Source: JAHJRN01 sp043805355 (GTDB lineage: Bacteria; Patescibacteriota; Patescibacteriia; 2-12-FULL-60-25). Taken from it: a DNA stretch of 11,146 nucleotides. The position numbers and the translations under genes were made by a program. The notes under the pieces are model-generated. The model made no database searches. It saw only the letters and a program-made list of their open reading frames with translations, and was not told where the DNA came from. The stretch is taken from the NCBI GenBank assembly GCA_043805355.1, contig JAZDIB010000024.1:1-11146 (forward strand), given 5' to 3'. How positions within the stretch are numbered: position 1 is the first letter of the stretch; each line of letters starts with the position of its first letter. Below, one piece after another: positions 1 to 6,213 of this stretch.

Positions 1-1456
1 GCAGCTGTTCCGCGATCTTGTCGCCGATGCCGCGGATATCGAGGCTGGAGCGCCCGACGAAATGGAGAAGCTTGGCGAGCTCCTGCGCGAAACACACGGG
101 ATTCGTGCAGACGACGGCGACTTTCCCCTCTTTGCGTCGGACCGGGGACCCGCACATCGGGCACATCGTCGGCATGTGGAACGCCTTTTCCTTGCCGGTC
201 CGCAGCTTCGGCAGGACCTGGACGACCTTAGGGATGACATCGCCCGCCTTTTCCACGATGACCGTATCGCCGACCTTCAGCCCGAGCCGTTTGATTTCGT
301 CTTCGTTGTGGAGCGACGCATGCGTCACGGTCGTGCCCGCGAGCTGGACCGGGTCCATGACCGCGACGGGCGTGAGCGCGCCGGTGCGCCCGACCGAGAC
401 GCTGATGTCTCGCACGACGGTCGTCCCCTGCCCGGCCGCGTACTTCCACGCGACGGCGGCGCGCGGGGTCTTGCCCACGACGCCAAGGGACAGGAATAGG
501 CGGTCCTCGTCCACGTTCACGACCACGCCGTCGATCTGGTACGGCAGTTTCTCGCGCCTCTTTCCGACCTCTTCCAGGAACGATTCGACGGCGTCGAGTT
601 TCGCACACCGACGGTTCAGCGCGTTCGTCGGGATGCCGAGGAGCGCCATCATCTCATGCGCCTGCTCGTGCGTGGTCGTCCCGAGGTCGCCAAGGAGCTG
701 CCAGCCGAGGAACGAGAGTTTTCGCTCCGCCGCGATGGTCGGGTCGAGCTGGCGGATGGCGCCTGCCACCGCGTTCCGCGGATTCGCCAACACCGCCTCG
801 CCGCGCGCCTTCAGCGTCTTGTTCAGGGTCTCGAGCTGCTTCCGCAGCATGTACGCCTCGCCGCGCACCTCGATGCGCCCCGCATGCGACGTCAACGCCC
901 GACGGACCTTCCCCTCGTCGAGCTTCCCGGAATGCTTCTTCAGGAACGCCGCAATCTCGGCTTCCGGCGCCGTACGCAACCGCAGCGGCAAGGACTCGAT
1001 GGTCCGCACGTTCATCGTGACGTCTTCCCCGACCCGACCGTCGCCGCGCGTCGCGCCCCGGACCAGAAGGCCGTCGTCGTACTGGATGGAAATCGCGAGA
1101 CCATCCATCTTCACTTCCGCGTAGAACCCGACATCCGCGGACGAACGCAGCTTGCGGATACGGGCGAGCCATTCGTCCGCCTCTTCGCGGCTGAACACGT
1201 CCTCGAGCGAGAGCATCGGCGTCTCATGCGACACCTTCCTAAAGCCCTTGCCGACCGTCCCGGCCACGCGCTGGGTCGGCGAGTCCGGGGTGACGAGGTC
1301 GGGATACTGCTGTTCCAGGCGATAGAGCTCGTGCTTCAACGCATCAAGCGCCCCCTCGCTGATCTCGAGGTGGTCCAAAACGTGGTATTCGTAGCGGTAC
1401 CGGTCGATCTCCTTGCGGAGCTTCCCGACCCGAACCTCGGCTTCGGTTTTCGTCAT
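1..1456 (-). CDS. ligA: NAD-dependent DNA ligase LigA (C-terminal end outside window)
   Basis: LigA seals 5'-phosphate/3'-hydroxyl nicks in duplex DNA using NAD+, in replication and repair. The visible 485 residues, of the usual 650-700, read without a stop to the left edge. The adenylation domain has the KxDG nucleophile motif as KMDG, with Lys116 as the adenylated residue. It also has RGDG in 'GATRGDG', 'ANPRNAVAGAIRQLDP' and 'YQIDGVVVNV'. The OB-fold follows. A four-cysteine zinc finger has Cys432, 435, 450 and 455. The helix-hairpin-helix domain begins with 'LDIRGIGDKIAEQL' and is cut; the BRCT domain lies outside. The ATG at 1456 is the only good start, because the family N-terminus (a lysine- and tyrosine-rich NMN-binding segment) begins right there. 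There is no Shine-Dalgarno sequence. The gene starts 43 bp after the PilX-like stop codon. No unusual residues were seen. The family assignment is firm. Confidence 0.97.
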   Translation of the reverse strand, partial: MTKTEAEVRVGKLRKEIDRYRYEYHVLDHLEISEGALDALKHELYRLEQQYPDLVTPDSPTQRVAGTVGKGFRKVSHETPMLSLEDVFSREEADEWLARIRKLRSSADVGFYAEVKMDGLAISIQYDDGLLVRGATRGDGRVGEDVTMNVRTIESLPLRLRTAPEAEIAAFLKKHSGKLDEGKVRRALTSHAGRIEVRGEAYMLRKQLETLNKTLKARGEAVLANPRNAVAGAIRQLDPTIAAERKLSFLGWQLLGDLGTTTHEQAHEMMALLGIPTNALNRRCAKLDAVESFLEEVGKRREKLPYQIDGVVVNVDEDRLFLSLGVVGKTPRAAVAWKYAAGQGTTVVRDISVSVGRTGALTPVAVMDPVQLAGTTVTHASLHNEDEIKRLGLKVGDTVIVEKAGDVIPKVVQVLPKLRTGKEKAFHMPTMCPMCGSPVRRKEGKVAVVCTNPVCFAQELAKLLHFVGRSSLDIRGIGDKIAEQL

Positions 1457-1462
1457 GGAGGA

Positions 1463-1468
1463 ATCTTA
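1463..1468 (-). promoter_or_regulatory. possible -10 hexamer for a leaderless ligA transcript
   Basis: On the minus strand the hexamer TAAGAT ends 6 nt before the ligA ATG. That would place the transcription start on or next to the A of ATG. The hexamer matches TATAAT at four of six bases. The -35 position (TGGCGA, 17 bp upstream) is poor. Support comes mainly from the missing Shine-Dalgarno sequence and the exact spacing. It could equally be chance, with ligA read from the pilin operon. Confidence 0.25.
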
Positions 1469-1499
1469 GAACAGCCGGCGTCCCGTCGCCAGAGCACAC

Positions 1500-2294
1500 C
1501 TAGAGCGTCGGGCATGTCGCCGAACCCGCGACGCCCTTGAGGAGCTGGCACTCGGAGAATACGACATAGGAATAGAGGCCGGAAAGCACGTCGAGCTTCG
1601 GCATGGTGACGACGATCTTCTGCGTGGCCTTGCCGTACGTTCCCTCGGCACCGAGCGTGATGTCGCCCGGAAACGGGGTGACCGCATTGCTCCGGTAGGT
1701 CTGGATGACCGCGTTCGAGATATCTCCGTTCACGGAGCGTAGACGAAGCCGATACGCGTTATTCGAATCGAGCCCCGGCACGACCATCTCCTCCGACGAA
1801 TAGCCGAGCTGGATGGTGAACGCGGCATCATCCGGCCACATCACCGACGCACCGGACGTCCACTGCGCATACCCGAGCTCGAGCTGGCCGTCGCCCTCGA
1901 AGGTGATGCGGATTTCGTCGACGTCGGCGGCCGCGCTCAGGTTGTCGGGATCGAACAGGTCCACGACCGCGAAGTTCTTGGACGGGATGGAGGCGAACGT
2001 CTTCTGCATGGTCTGCTCCAGGCCGGCCGTGGAGACCCATCGCGAGGCGTTCGGATACGAGGACGCGAGCGCGGCGACGAAGGCGAGCGTCCGACTGCGC
2101 CTGCGGATCTCGAAGAGCTGACGCTCGATGCCGGAATCGGCCATGTAGTAGGCGGAGACGCTCTCGTCCGTGTCCTTGGCGCGCTGGGACCCCTCAAGCA
2201 CGACCGTCCCGATGCCGATGCCGGCGAGCAGGATGGTGCTCATCATGATGAGCGCGAGCGGCAGGATGTTCCCGTGGCGTATCCGCATACTCAT
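1500..2294 (-). CDS. PilX/GspK-like minor pilin without Glu5
   Basis: This 264-residue protein is a likely tip minor pilin of the type IV pilus. After a basic leader (residues 1-8, 'MSMRIRHG') comes a hydrophobic helix at about 9-33. The segment 'AYYMADSGIERQLFEIRRR' follows, like the alanine- and acid-rich stretch of PilX N-terminal proteins. The probable cleavage is after Gly8. The mature start would be Asn-Ile-Leu-Pro-Leu, so the glutamate normally at +5 is missing. In type II secretion, GspK is the pseudopilin that lacks Glu5 and caps the tip; the analogy is inference. The C-terminal 200 residues are probably beta-rich and are not recognised. The ATG overlaps the upstream TGA by 4 bp (ATGA), which suggests translational coupling to the PilW-like gene. 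It is the last gene of the minor pilin set. Confidence 0.72.
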   Translation of the reverse strand: MSMRIRHGNILPLALIMMSTILLAGIGIGTVVLEGSQRAKDTDESVSAYYMADSGIERQLFEIRRRSRTLAFVAALASSYPNASRWVSTAGLEQTMQKTFASIPSKNFAVVDLFDPDNLSAAADVDEIRITFEGDGQLELGYAQWTSGASVMWPDDAAFTIQLGYSSEEMVVPGLDSNNAYRLRLRSVNGDISNAVIQTYRSNAVTPFPGDITLGAEGTYGKATQKIVVTMPKLDVLSGLYSYVVFSECQLLKGVAGSATCPTL

Positions 2295-2887
2295 CGCTTA
2301 TAGACGCGAGACGACACGGTGGACTGGGCCTGGAGCGAGGAACGCTCCTGCGTCCGGTCCGCCATGTACGTCATCTCGATGTTGAACGTCACGAACGGCT
2401 GGGTGTTGTTATCATAGACGCCGGAGCCACCGAGGACGAACGGCGAATGGGTCGGCCGGACATAGGTATCGAACCTCGTCACGTTCACGCGCTTGCCCGA
2501 GACCGGCACCCACGTCGTCCCGCTGTCCGTGGACAGGAGGAGGCACCGGACCGTCGTGAGGTCGTTGCAGAGCGCGTCGCCGAGCGCGGACTGCTTGAAG
2601 ATCATGATCTGGCCATCCAGCGTCTCAAGACGAAGCTCCGTTTCCCTGCTGCCGGACGGTTCCGTCGCATACGAGATGGCATGCGTCCTCGTCGCGCGGA
2701 TGAGCATCTCCATCACGAAGCGGAGGTCCTGGTTCACGATGGCCTTGTTCGCGATCTTCCGGTGCAGCTGGTTGAACGAGGAGAACGTCTGCGCCATGAT
2801 GATGATGGTGATGGAGAAGAGCGCGACGACGATCATCATCTCCATCAGCGAAAAGCCGGGTGCAAGACACCTGCGTCGGGACCGCAT
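2291..2887 (-). CDS. PilW/GspJ-like minor pilin
   Basis: This is a prepilin of 198 residues from the chosen start. The leader 'MRSRRRCLAPG' is followed by 'FSLMEMMIVVALFSI'. This is a type III (class A) prepilin signal with Gly11 at -1, Phe at +1 and Glu at +5, leading into a transmembrane helix to about residue 35. The rest matches the PilW/GspJ-type layout: a helix ('NQLHRKIANKAIVNQDLRFVMEMLIRATR') followed by a beta-rich domain, with two cysteines close together ('CNDLTTVRC'). An in-frame ATG at 2920 would add 11 residues and overlap the PilV-like gene by 26 bp. The start at 2887 is preferred. It lies 7 bp after the upstream stop, has an AGGA 5 nt before it, and gives a leader of ordinary length. 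It overlaps the PilX-like gene by 4 bp. Confidence 0.78.
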   Translation of the reverse strand: MRSRRRCLAPGFSLMEMMIVVALFSITIIIMAQTFSSFNQLHRKIANKAIVNQDLRFVMEMLIRATRTHAISYATEPSGSRETELRLETLDGQIMIFKQSALGDALCNDLTTVRCLLLSTDSGTTWVPVSGKRVNVTRFDTYVRPTHSPFVLGGSGVYDNNTQPFVTFNIEMTYMADRTQERSSLQAQSTVSSRVYKR

Positions 2888-2894
2888 CCGGGTC

Positions 2895-3500
2895 CTATCG
2901 CCAGTCGAAGAGGTCATCATAGATCACGCGCTCGAACGAATTGCCCTTCCGACTCCAAGAGATGCGGGATTCGACCCTGATCCCGACCTTCGTCTCGCCG
3001 ACGTCGCAGGATTGCCCGTCGTCCAGGTAGGTGTATCCGACGCCCGGGACTTCGCAGATAGGATGGAACGTGAGGAGTCGCCGAAACGGCGTAGGCGGGG
3101 CGACCGGCTCGACCTGCGTCAGGAATCCGGGCGTATCCGCGCGCACGGAGATCCGTACCTGCGTCTGCGCGTCCGTGATGACGTCCGGGTCGAAATCGAA
3201 CCGGATGGGCGGATTAGACGCTCCGCCGTTCCAAAGCGGCGTCGCCGTATAATCCGTCCCGAACGAAAGAAAGGTATCGAACGCGATTCCCGTCAGCCAA
3301 TTCGAATCGCGGACCTGCTTGGCCTGTTCGACGCCTTCCCGCGCGAGGTTCACGGCCACGATCTCGTCGGAGTCGCGGTCGGACAAAGCGAGATTCCCGA
3401 AGACCATGGTCGCCGCCGCGAAGAGCCCCGTGCTAATGACCGCGGAGGCGATGAGCAGTTCCACGAGAGTCTGTCCCGACAACGTTCGTCGTTTCTCCAT
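2895..3500 (-). CDS. PilV-like minor pilin
   Basis: This 201-residue prepilin has the short leader 'MEKRRTLSG' and then 'QTLVELLIASAVISTG'. Gln replaces the usual Phe or Met at +1, and Glu14 is the +5 glutamate. A Gln at +1 is, from memory, common in Patescibacteria pilins. After the helix comes 'NLAREGVEQAKQVRDSNWL', a PilV-like signature of these lineages in which a new helix ends in 'RDSNW'. The remainder is a probable beta-rich head with two cysteines ('PICEV', 'SCDVGE') that could form a disulfide. The ATG lies 1 bp after the FimT-like TGA (TGATATG), so reinitiation is likely because no Shine-Dalgarno sequence is visible. The gene belongs to the pilD-fimT-pilV-pilW-pilX set that would build the pilus tip. 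Confidence 0.8.
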   Translation of the reverse strand: MEKRRTLSGQTLVELLIASAVISTGLFAAATMVFGNLALSDRDSDEIVAVNLAREGVEQAKQVRDSNWLTGIAFDTFLSFGTDYTATPLWNGGASNPPIRFDFDPDVITDAQTQVRISVRADTPGFLTQVEPVAPPTPFRRLLTFHPICEVPGVGYTYLDDGQSCDVGETKVGIRVESRISWSRKGNSFERVIYDDLFDWR

Positions 3501-3501
3501 A

Positions 3502-4182
3502 TCATTGGATGGACACGCGGCCCGTGACCGCGTTCACCTCGATGGTCTTGGATTCGCCGCTCTTGTTGTGCCGGAGCGTGACGGTGAGCACCTGCGGCTC
3601 GGTAGGAGTACAGGCCGGCAGGCCGGCATCGCCGCAGGCGTTGATACGCATCGTCCCGCTCTGACGCGAAACGCAGATGTCTGCCGTATTGGGTGTCGCC
3701 GGAGATCCTGGCCATGAGACGTTGCTGATGAGCATGTTCACGTTCCCTCCTGACCCGCCTCCGGGGAGAGCTAATGACCGATTGATGAGCCGTTCATTCG
3801 TGTCGGTCAATCTCCAGTCGTTTCCGCGGATGTCCGCGTACAGCTGATAGAACTGCGAGGCCGGGGGCGTGTGCAGGCAGAATCGCGGCGGTGGAAGCGG
3901 CGTACAGGCATCGACGCAGGTCGGGGTCACGGAAGCGTCCGCTCCGCAGAGCTGGAGCTTCCCGTCCGCGCCCGTACATTGGTAGACGTTGCGCGCCGCG
4001 AGGGCCCGCGCCTGGATGTTGCGGATATCGCTCGCGAGCATCCGTGCGGCCGTGTTCAGCTCGTCCTTGTTCCGCGTCGAAGTCAGGCTGAAGACGGTCG
4101 TCGTCGAGATGAGCACCAAAATGACGATGCTCACCATGAGCTCGACCATCGTGAACCCGTCACGTCGCGAACGAAAACGCAT
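3502..4182 (-). CDS. FimT/GspH-like minor pilin
   Basis: This 226-residue prepilin has the leader 'MRFRSRRDG', then 'FTMVELMVSIVILVLIS', with Gly9 at -1 and Glu14 at +5. The following 'RNKDELNTAARMLASDIRNIQARALAARNV' is the helix pattern of GspH/FimT proteins, in which the amphipathic helix precedes a beta-sandwich. The middle and the C-terminus hold about nine cysteines ('YQCTG', 'LQLCG', 'PTCVDACT', 'RFCLHT', 'DICVS', 'NACGDAGLPACT'), which suggests several disulfides and an extracytoplasmic location. Its first 23 bp overlap the end of pilD, so its start lies inside that gene. There is no Shine-Dalgarno sequence before the ATG; the upstream sequence is pyrimidine-rich. FimT in other bacteria can bind DNA during uptake, but nothing visible shows that role here. 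Confidence 0.82.
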   Translation of the reverse strand: MRFRSRRDGFTMVELMVSIVILVLISTTTVFSLTSTRNKDELNTAARMLASDIRNIQARALAARNVYQCTGADGKLQLCGADASVTPTCVDACTPLPPPRFCLHTPPASQFYQLYADIRGNDWRLTDTNERLINRSLALPGGGSGGNVNMLISNVSWPGSPATPNTADICVSRQSGTMRINACGDAGLPACTPTEPQVLTVTLRHNKSGESKTIEVNAVTGRVSIQ

Positions 4183-4963
4183 AGGAAAGATAGGGCTCGA
4201 TGCAGGCGCCGAACCACATGGCGAGCAGGAGGCCCGTGGCGAGCGCCGGTCCGAACGGGACCCGCATCCCGCGCTTCACGATCTTGGCGAGCATGAGCGC
4301 CGCGACCACGACGCCGCCGATGACGTAGGCCAGGTAGATGGCGATGACGGTCAGCTGCCAGGTCCCGAGGAGGAGGGCCATCATGCCGCCCATCCAGATA
4401 TCCCCGCTCCCGAGCCATCGCCCCTTCGAAAGGAGCCACTGCGCGCCGAAGAAGACGACGGGGATCGCGACCGCGATGGCGAGACCGACCAAGCTCGACA
4501 GGATCCTGCCCGACGCGAACGCCATGCCGAGCTGGACCAGGAGGCCGAGACCGCCCATCGCGGCCATCAGTTCGAGCGGCAGTTCCTTCCAGCGCAGGTC
4601 CATGACCACGATGACCACGAGACCGAGGCTGATGAGTACCTCGAACAGGAACAGGCCCAGTCCCCCGTCGAACGGGGAATGACGGACGGCCGCGACCGTC
4701 GCGAGAATCGCCATCGACGCTTCGACGATGGGATATTGGATATGGATGGGCTTCCGGCAATCCGCGCACCGCCCACGCAACAGGAGCCATGAGACGATGG
4801 GGACGAGGTGCTTGGGACGCAAGGTCTTCTTGCACGACGGGCACCGCGAACGCCCCATGAGCGAGCTCATGTCATGCAGCCGGATGGCCACGACGTTCGC
4901 GAACGACCCCAAACACGCCCCGAGGATGAAGGCAAACGCGACGGACAGGAAGGATTCAAGCAT
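4160..4963 (-). CDS. pilD: Type IV prepilin peptidase / N-methyltransferase PilD
   Basis: PilD is a 267-residue polytopic membrane aspartyl protease of the A24 family. It cleaves prepilins after the leader glycine and methylates the new N-terminus. An N-terminal helix with 'GACLGSFANVVAIRLH' is the family signature. Two CxxC pairs (Cys41/44 and Cys66/69) form the zinc-binding cytoplasmic domain seen in bifunctional enzymes. The catalytic aspartates are Asp122 ('VMDLRWKELP') and Asp188 in the GxGD motif ('LGSGDIWMGG'). The residue after Ile189 is Trp, where GVK-type sequences are more usual. About seven or eight hydrophobic segments are visible. The ATG at 4963 was chosen; a TTG lies directly before it. 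It sits between a pilin and the minor pilins, all of which would be its substrates. Confidence 0.95.
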   Translation of the reverse strand: MLESFLSVAFAFILGACLGSFANVVAIRLHDMSSLMGRSRCPSCKKTLRPKHLVPIVSWLLLRGRCADCRKPIHIQYPIVEASMAILATVAAVRHSPFDGGLGLFLFEVLISLGLVVIVVMDLRWKELPLELMAAMGGLGLLVQLGMAFASGRILSSLVGLAIAVAIPVVFFGAQWLLSKGRWLGSGDIWMGGMMALLLGTWQLTVIAIYLAYVIGGVVVAALMLAKIVKRGMRVPFGPALATGLLLAMWFGACIEPYLSYAFSFAT

Positions 4964-4973
4964 CAAGGGAGGG

Positions 4974-4993
4974 GTTCCTGCCTTCGCAGGAAC
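4974..4993. repeat. short palindromic repeat between pilin and pilD
   Basis: The plus strand reads GTTCCTGC, CTTC, GCAGGAAC: a perfect 8-bp inverted repeat with a 4-nt loop. It occupies most of the 42-bp gap between the second pilin and pilD. On the minus strand the context is GTCGTTCCTGCGAAGGCAGG followed by AACCCC. This resembles the widespread GTCATTCCTGCGAAGGCAGGAATCC-type intergenic repeat, from memory. There is no T-run, so a terminator is unlikely. It could tune pilD expression or mRNA decay relative to the pilin. Confidence 0.6.
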
Positions 4994-5005
4994 GACACCG
5001 ACGTC

Positions 5006-5467
5006 CTATTTCTCCACGTCCTGCTGATCCACGCCGGACGCATGCGCGAAGTACGTGCCCGCCACGCCGTAGGCGGTCTCACGCTCGGTGGTGAATTGCA
5101 GGGAATACCCGTTCTGCGTCCCCTTGTAGCGATAGTACTCGCCGGCTTTGGGACCGACCGGGGCCTTCGGCAGGATGACGTTCCCGCCGCCGTCCGCGCC
5201 GACGAACCCCTCGGTCGTGAGCCCGATGGCCCCGCCGCCCGGCACGCCGAGGTCGATGCCGTCGCTGACCGGATACCGCGCCATCTGCAGCCAGTACTGG
5301 CTCAACGAGCTCCGCAGGACGCTCACGTCGGACACGCGTTTGGCATCGCGACTGTTCGCCCGCGACACGCCGAGGGCGTAGACCGCGACCGCCGCGAGGA
5401 TGCCGACGATGGCGAGCACAATCAACAATTCCAGGATGGAAAATCCCTTCACGCGACGGAGGTTCAT
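5006..5467 (-). CDS. Type IV pilin, second pilin of the locus (PilA/GspG-like)
   Basis: This 153-residue prepilin has a 7-residue basic leader and Gly8 ('MNLRRVKG'), then 'FSILELLIVLAIVGILAAV', with Glu13 at +5. The segment 'NSRDAKRVSDVSVLRSSLSQYW' is the continuing alpha-1 helix of major pilins. The head is glycine-rich ('LGVPGGGAIG', 'VGADGGGNVILP'), followed by 'YYRYKGTQNGYSLQFTTERET', like the terminal strands of GspG-type pseudopilins. It has no cysteine, unlike its neighbour. The ATG at 5467 was preferred over a TTG 9 bp upstream, because the latter overlaps a promoter -10 element. The gene has its own promoter, lies downstream of the terminator of the first pilin, and precedes pilD by 42 bp. 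Whether it is a fibre subunit or an abundant minor pilin cannot be told. Confidence 0.88.
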   Translation of the reverse strand: MNLRRVKGFSILELLIVLAIVGILAAVAVYALGVSRANSRDAKRVSDVSVLRSSLSQYWLQMARYPVSDGIDLGVPGGGAIGLTTEGFVGADGGGNVILPKAPVGPKAGEYYRYKGTQNGYSLQFTTERETAYGVAGTYFAHASGVDQQDVEK

Positions 5468-5475
5468 ATGAGCCA

Positions 5476-5484
5476 ATTATAGCA
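5476..5484 (-). promoter_or_regulatory. extended -10 promoter of the second pilin, apparently leaderless
   Basis: On the minus strand TGCTATAAT is a perfect extended -10 element (TGn plus the TATAAT consensus). Its last base is 8 nt before the pilin ATG, so transcription should start 0-3 nt before the start codon and give a leaderless or nearly leaderless mRNA. There is no -35 match at the expected place, where the edge of a long palindrome lies. Extended -10 promoters often do without a -35. No Shine-Dalgarno sequence is present. Confidence 0.7.
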
Positions 5485-5495
5485 TCTTCTTCCCT

Positions 5496-5606
5496 TTCGC
5501 GTCCTGAGCGAGTCCGACGAGCCGAAGGATCTTCCAGTCAGCCGCAGCGGCATCTCGAAGGGCTGCGGCTCGCTTGAAGATCCCTCGGATGACCTCGGGA
5601 CGCGAA
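5496..5606. repeat. 111-bp imperfect palindrome between the two pilin genes
   Basis: The outer arms TTCGCGTCC (5496-5504) and GGACGCGAA (5598-5606) match perfectly, and a TGAG/CTCG-type pairing extends them inward. Inside are CCGA/TCGG (5522-5525, 5585-5588), GGATCTTC/GAAGATCC (5527-5534, 5576-5583) and AGCCGCAG/CTGCGGCT (5540-5547, 5563-5570). A 15-nt loop closes it. The internal loops are roughly symmetrical, including 5 against 5 nt. Near-direct repeats TTCCCTTTCG (5490-5499) and TTCCTTTCG (5609-5617) flank it. It lies between the terminator and the next promoter. It may be a MITE-like repeat, a structured RNA or a protein-binding palindrome. Confidence 0.65.
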
Positions 5607-5622
5607 CATTCCTTTCGTATCA

Positions 5623-5656
5623 ACCAAAAAAACGGCCCGAAGGCCGTTTTTTTGGT
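5623..5656 (-). terminator. bidirectional intrinsic terminator after the first pilin
   Basis: A 15-bp perfect inverted repeat: A-run arm 5623-5637, loop 5638-5641, T-run arm 5642-5656. The core is a GC stem of CGGCC/GGCCG. On the minus strand the loop is TTCG closed by C-G, the very stable UUCG tetraloop, followed by seven T. The stem begins 7 bp past the pilin stop codon. The A-run before the stem makes it equally able to work in the plus direction, although no plus-strand gene is present. Confidence 0.93.
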
Positions 5657-5662
5657 CGCTGA

Positions 5663-6160
5663 CTAGTTGACGATGCCGTTCTGGTTCGCGGAGTGCCCGC
5701 CGAGCGGAAGCGTCGAGACCGCGCCCTTCGTATAGAAGGTGATCTTGTAATTATCGATCGTGGCTGTTGCGGCGGGAGCGACGGCAAAGACAGCATAATC
5801 GCATTCCGCAGCTGCCGGGTCGGCGCAGGCGGTCGAGCTCACCGGATCCTTCACGTTCGAAAGGTTCGTATAGGTGGACGTCTTGTCGGCCCCTGCCGAT
5901 CCGCAAGCCTTGTCGCGAATCGTACACTTGCTCACCTGACCCGAACATGCGCCTGTCCCGTCCAATCCGCAAAGATACATCCCATCCTGCGACGCGGCGG
6001 CAAGGGCCGACACGACGGCGCGGACGTCGGCGACACGTTTGGAGTCGTTCGCCTTGGTGCGGGCGCTGCCGAAGGCGACGACGGCGAGCGTGGCCAGCAA
6101 ACCGATGATGGCGATCACCACCAGGAGTTCGATGAGCGTAAACCCTTTCTTGTGGGTCAT
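5663..6160 (-). CDS. pilA: Type IV major pilin candidate (six-cysteine PilA-like)
   Basis: This 165-residue prepilin has the classic signal 'MTHKKG' followed by 'FTLIELLVVIAIIGLLATLA', with Glu11 at +5. 'ARTKANDSKRVADVRAVVSAL' continues the long alpha-1 helix. The globular part has six cysteines (Cys64, 72, 79, 86, 112, 120), which would allow three disulfides, with many Ala, Thr and Ser. It lacks the glycine-rich loops of the second pilin. It is the best candidate for the main fibre subunit for three reasons. It is monocistronic between its own candidate promoter and a strong terminator. It is the only gene here with a strong Shine-Dalgarno sequence. It also has the most consensus-like signal peptide. 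The ATG at 6160 is the only possible start before an upstream in-frame stop. Subunit identity is inference. Confidence 0.9.
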   Translation of the reverse strand: MTHKKGFTLIELLVVIAIIGLLATLAVVAFGSARTKANDSKRVADVRAVVSALAAASQDGMYLCGLDGTGACSGQVSKCTIRDKACGSAGADKTSTYTNLSNVKDPVSSTACADPAAAECDYAVFAVAPAATATIDNYKITFYTKGAVSTLPLGGHSANQNGIVN

Positions 6161-6173
6161 AGCAAAATGGATT

Positions 6174-6192
6174 TCCTCCGCTAGGCGGAGGA
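6174..6192 (-). promoter_or_regulatory. hairpin masking the pilA Shine-Dalgarno sequence
   Basis: On the minus strand TCCTCCGC (6192-6185), CTA, GCGGAGGA (6181-6174) forms a perfect 8-bp stem with a 3-nt loop. Its 3' arm is GGAGGA, the strong Shine-Dalgarno sequence of the pilin gene, ending 13 nt before the ATG. Folded, the ribosome site is hidden; opened, it is free. This would suit temperature-, protein- or RNA-controlled pilin translation. The spacing is long, so the hairpin may instead stabilise the mRNA 5' end. Confidence 0.55.
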
Positions 6193-6213
6193 CCTAAGAG
6201 TAAATATGTCCAC

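Noticed and set aside
18..1124. 368-codon plus-strand open frame and the overlapping one from 656 to 1540
   Set aside because: Both are antisense to ligA. They have Ser/Arg/Thr-rich or Arg/Leu-rich composition and no motif. ligA itself is unambiguous although truncated.
1469..1499. Terminator between the PilX-like gene and ligA
   Set aside because: The GGCG/CGCC stem has 4 bp and no T-run.
2493..3527. 344-codon plus-strand open frame
   Set aside because: It spans two antisense pilin genes and an intergenic junction. Its composition changes along its length and it has no domain.
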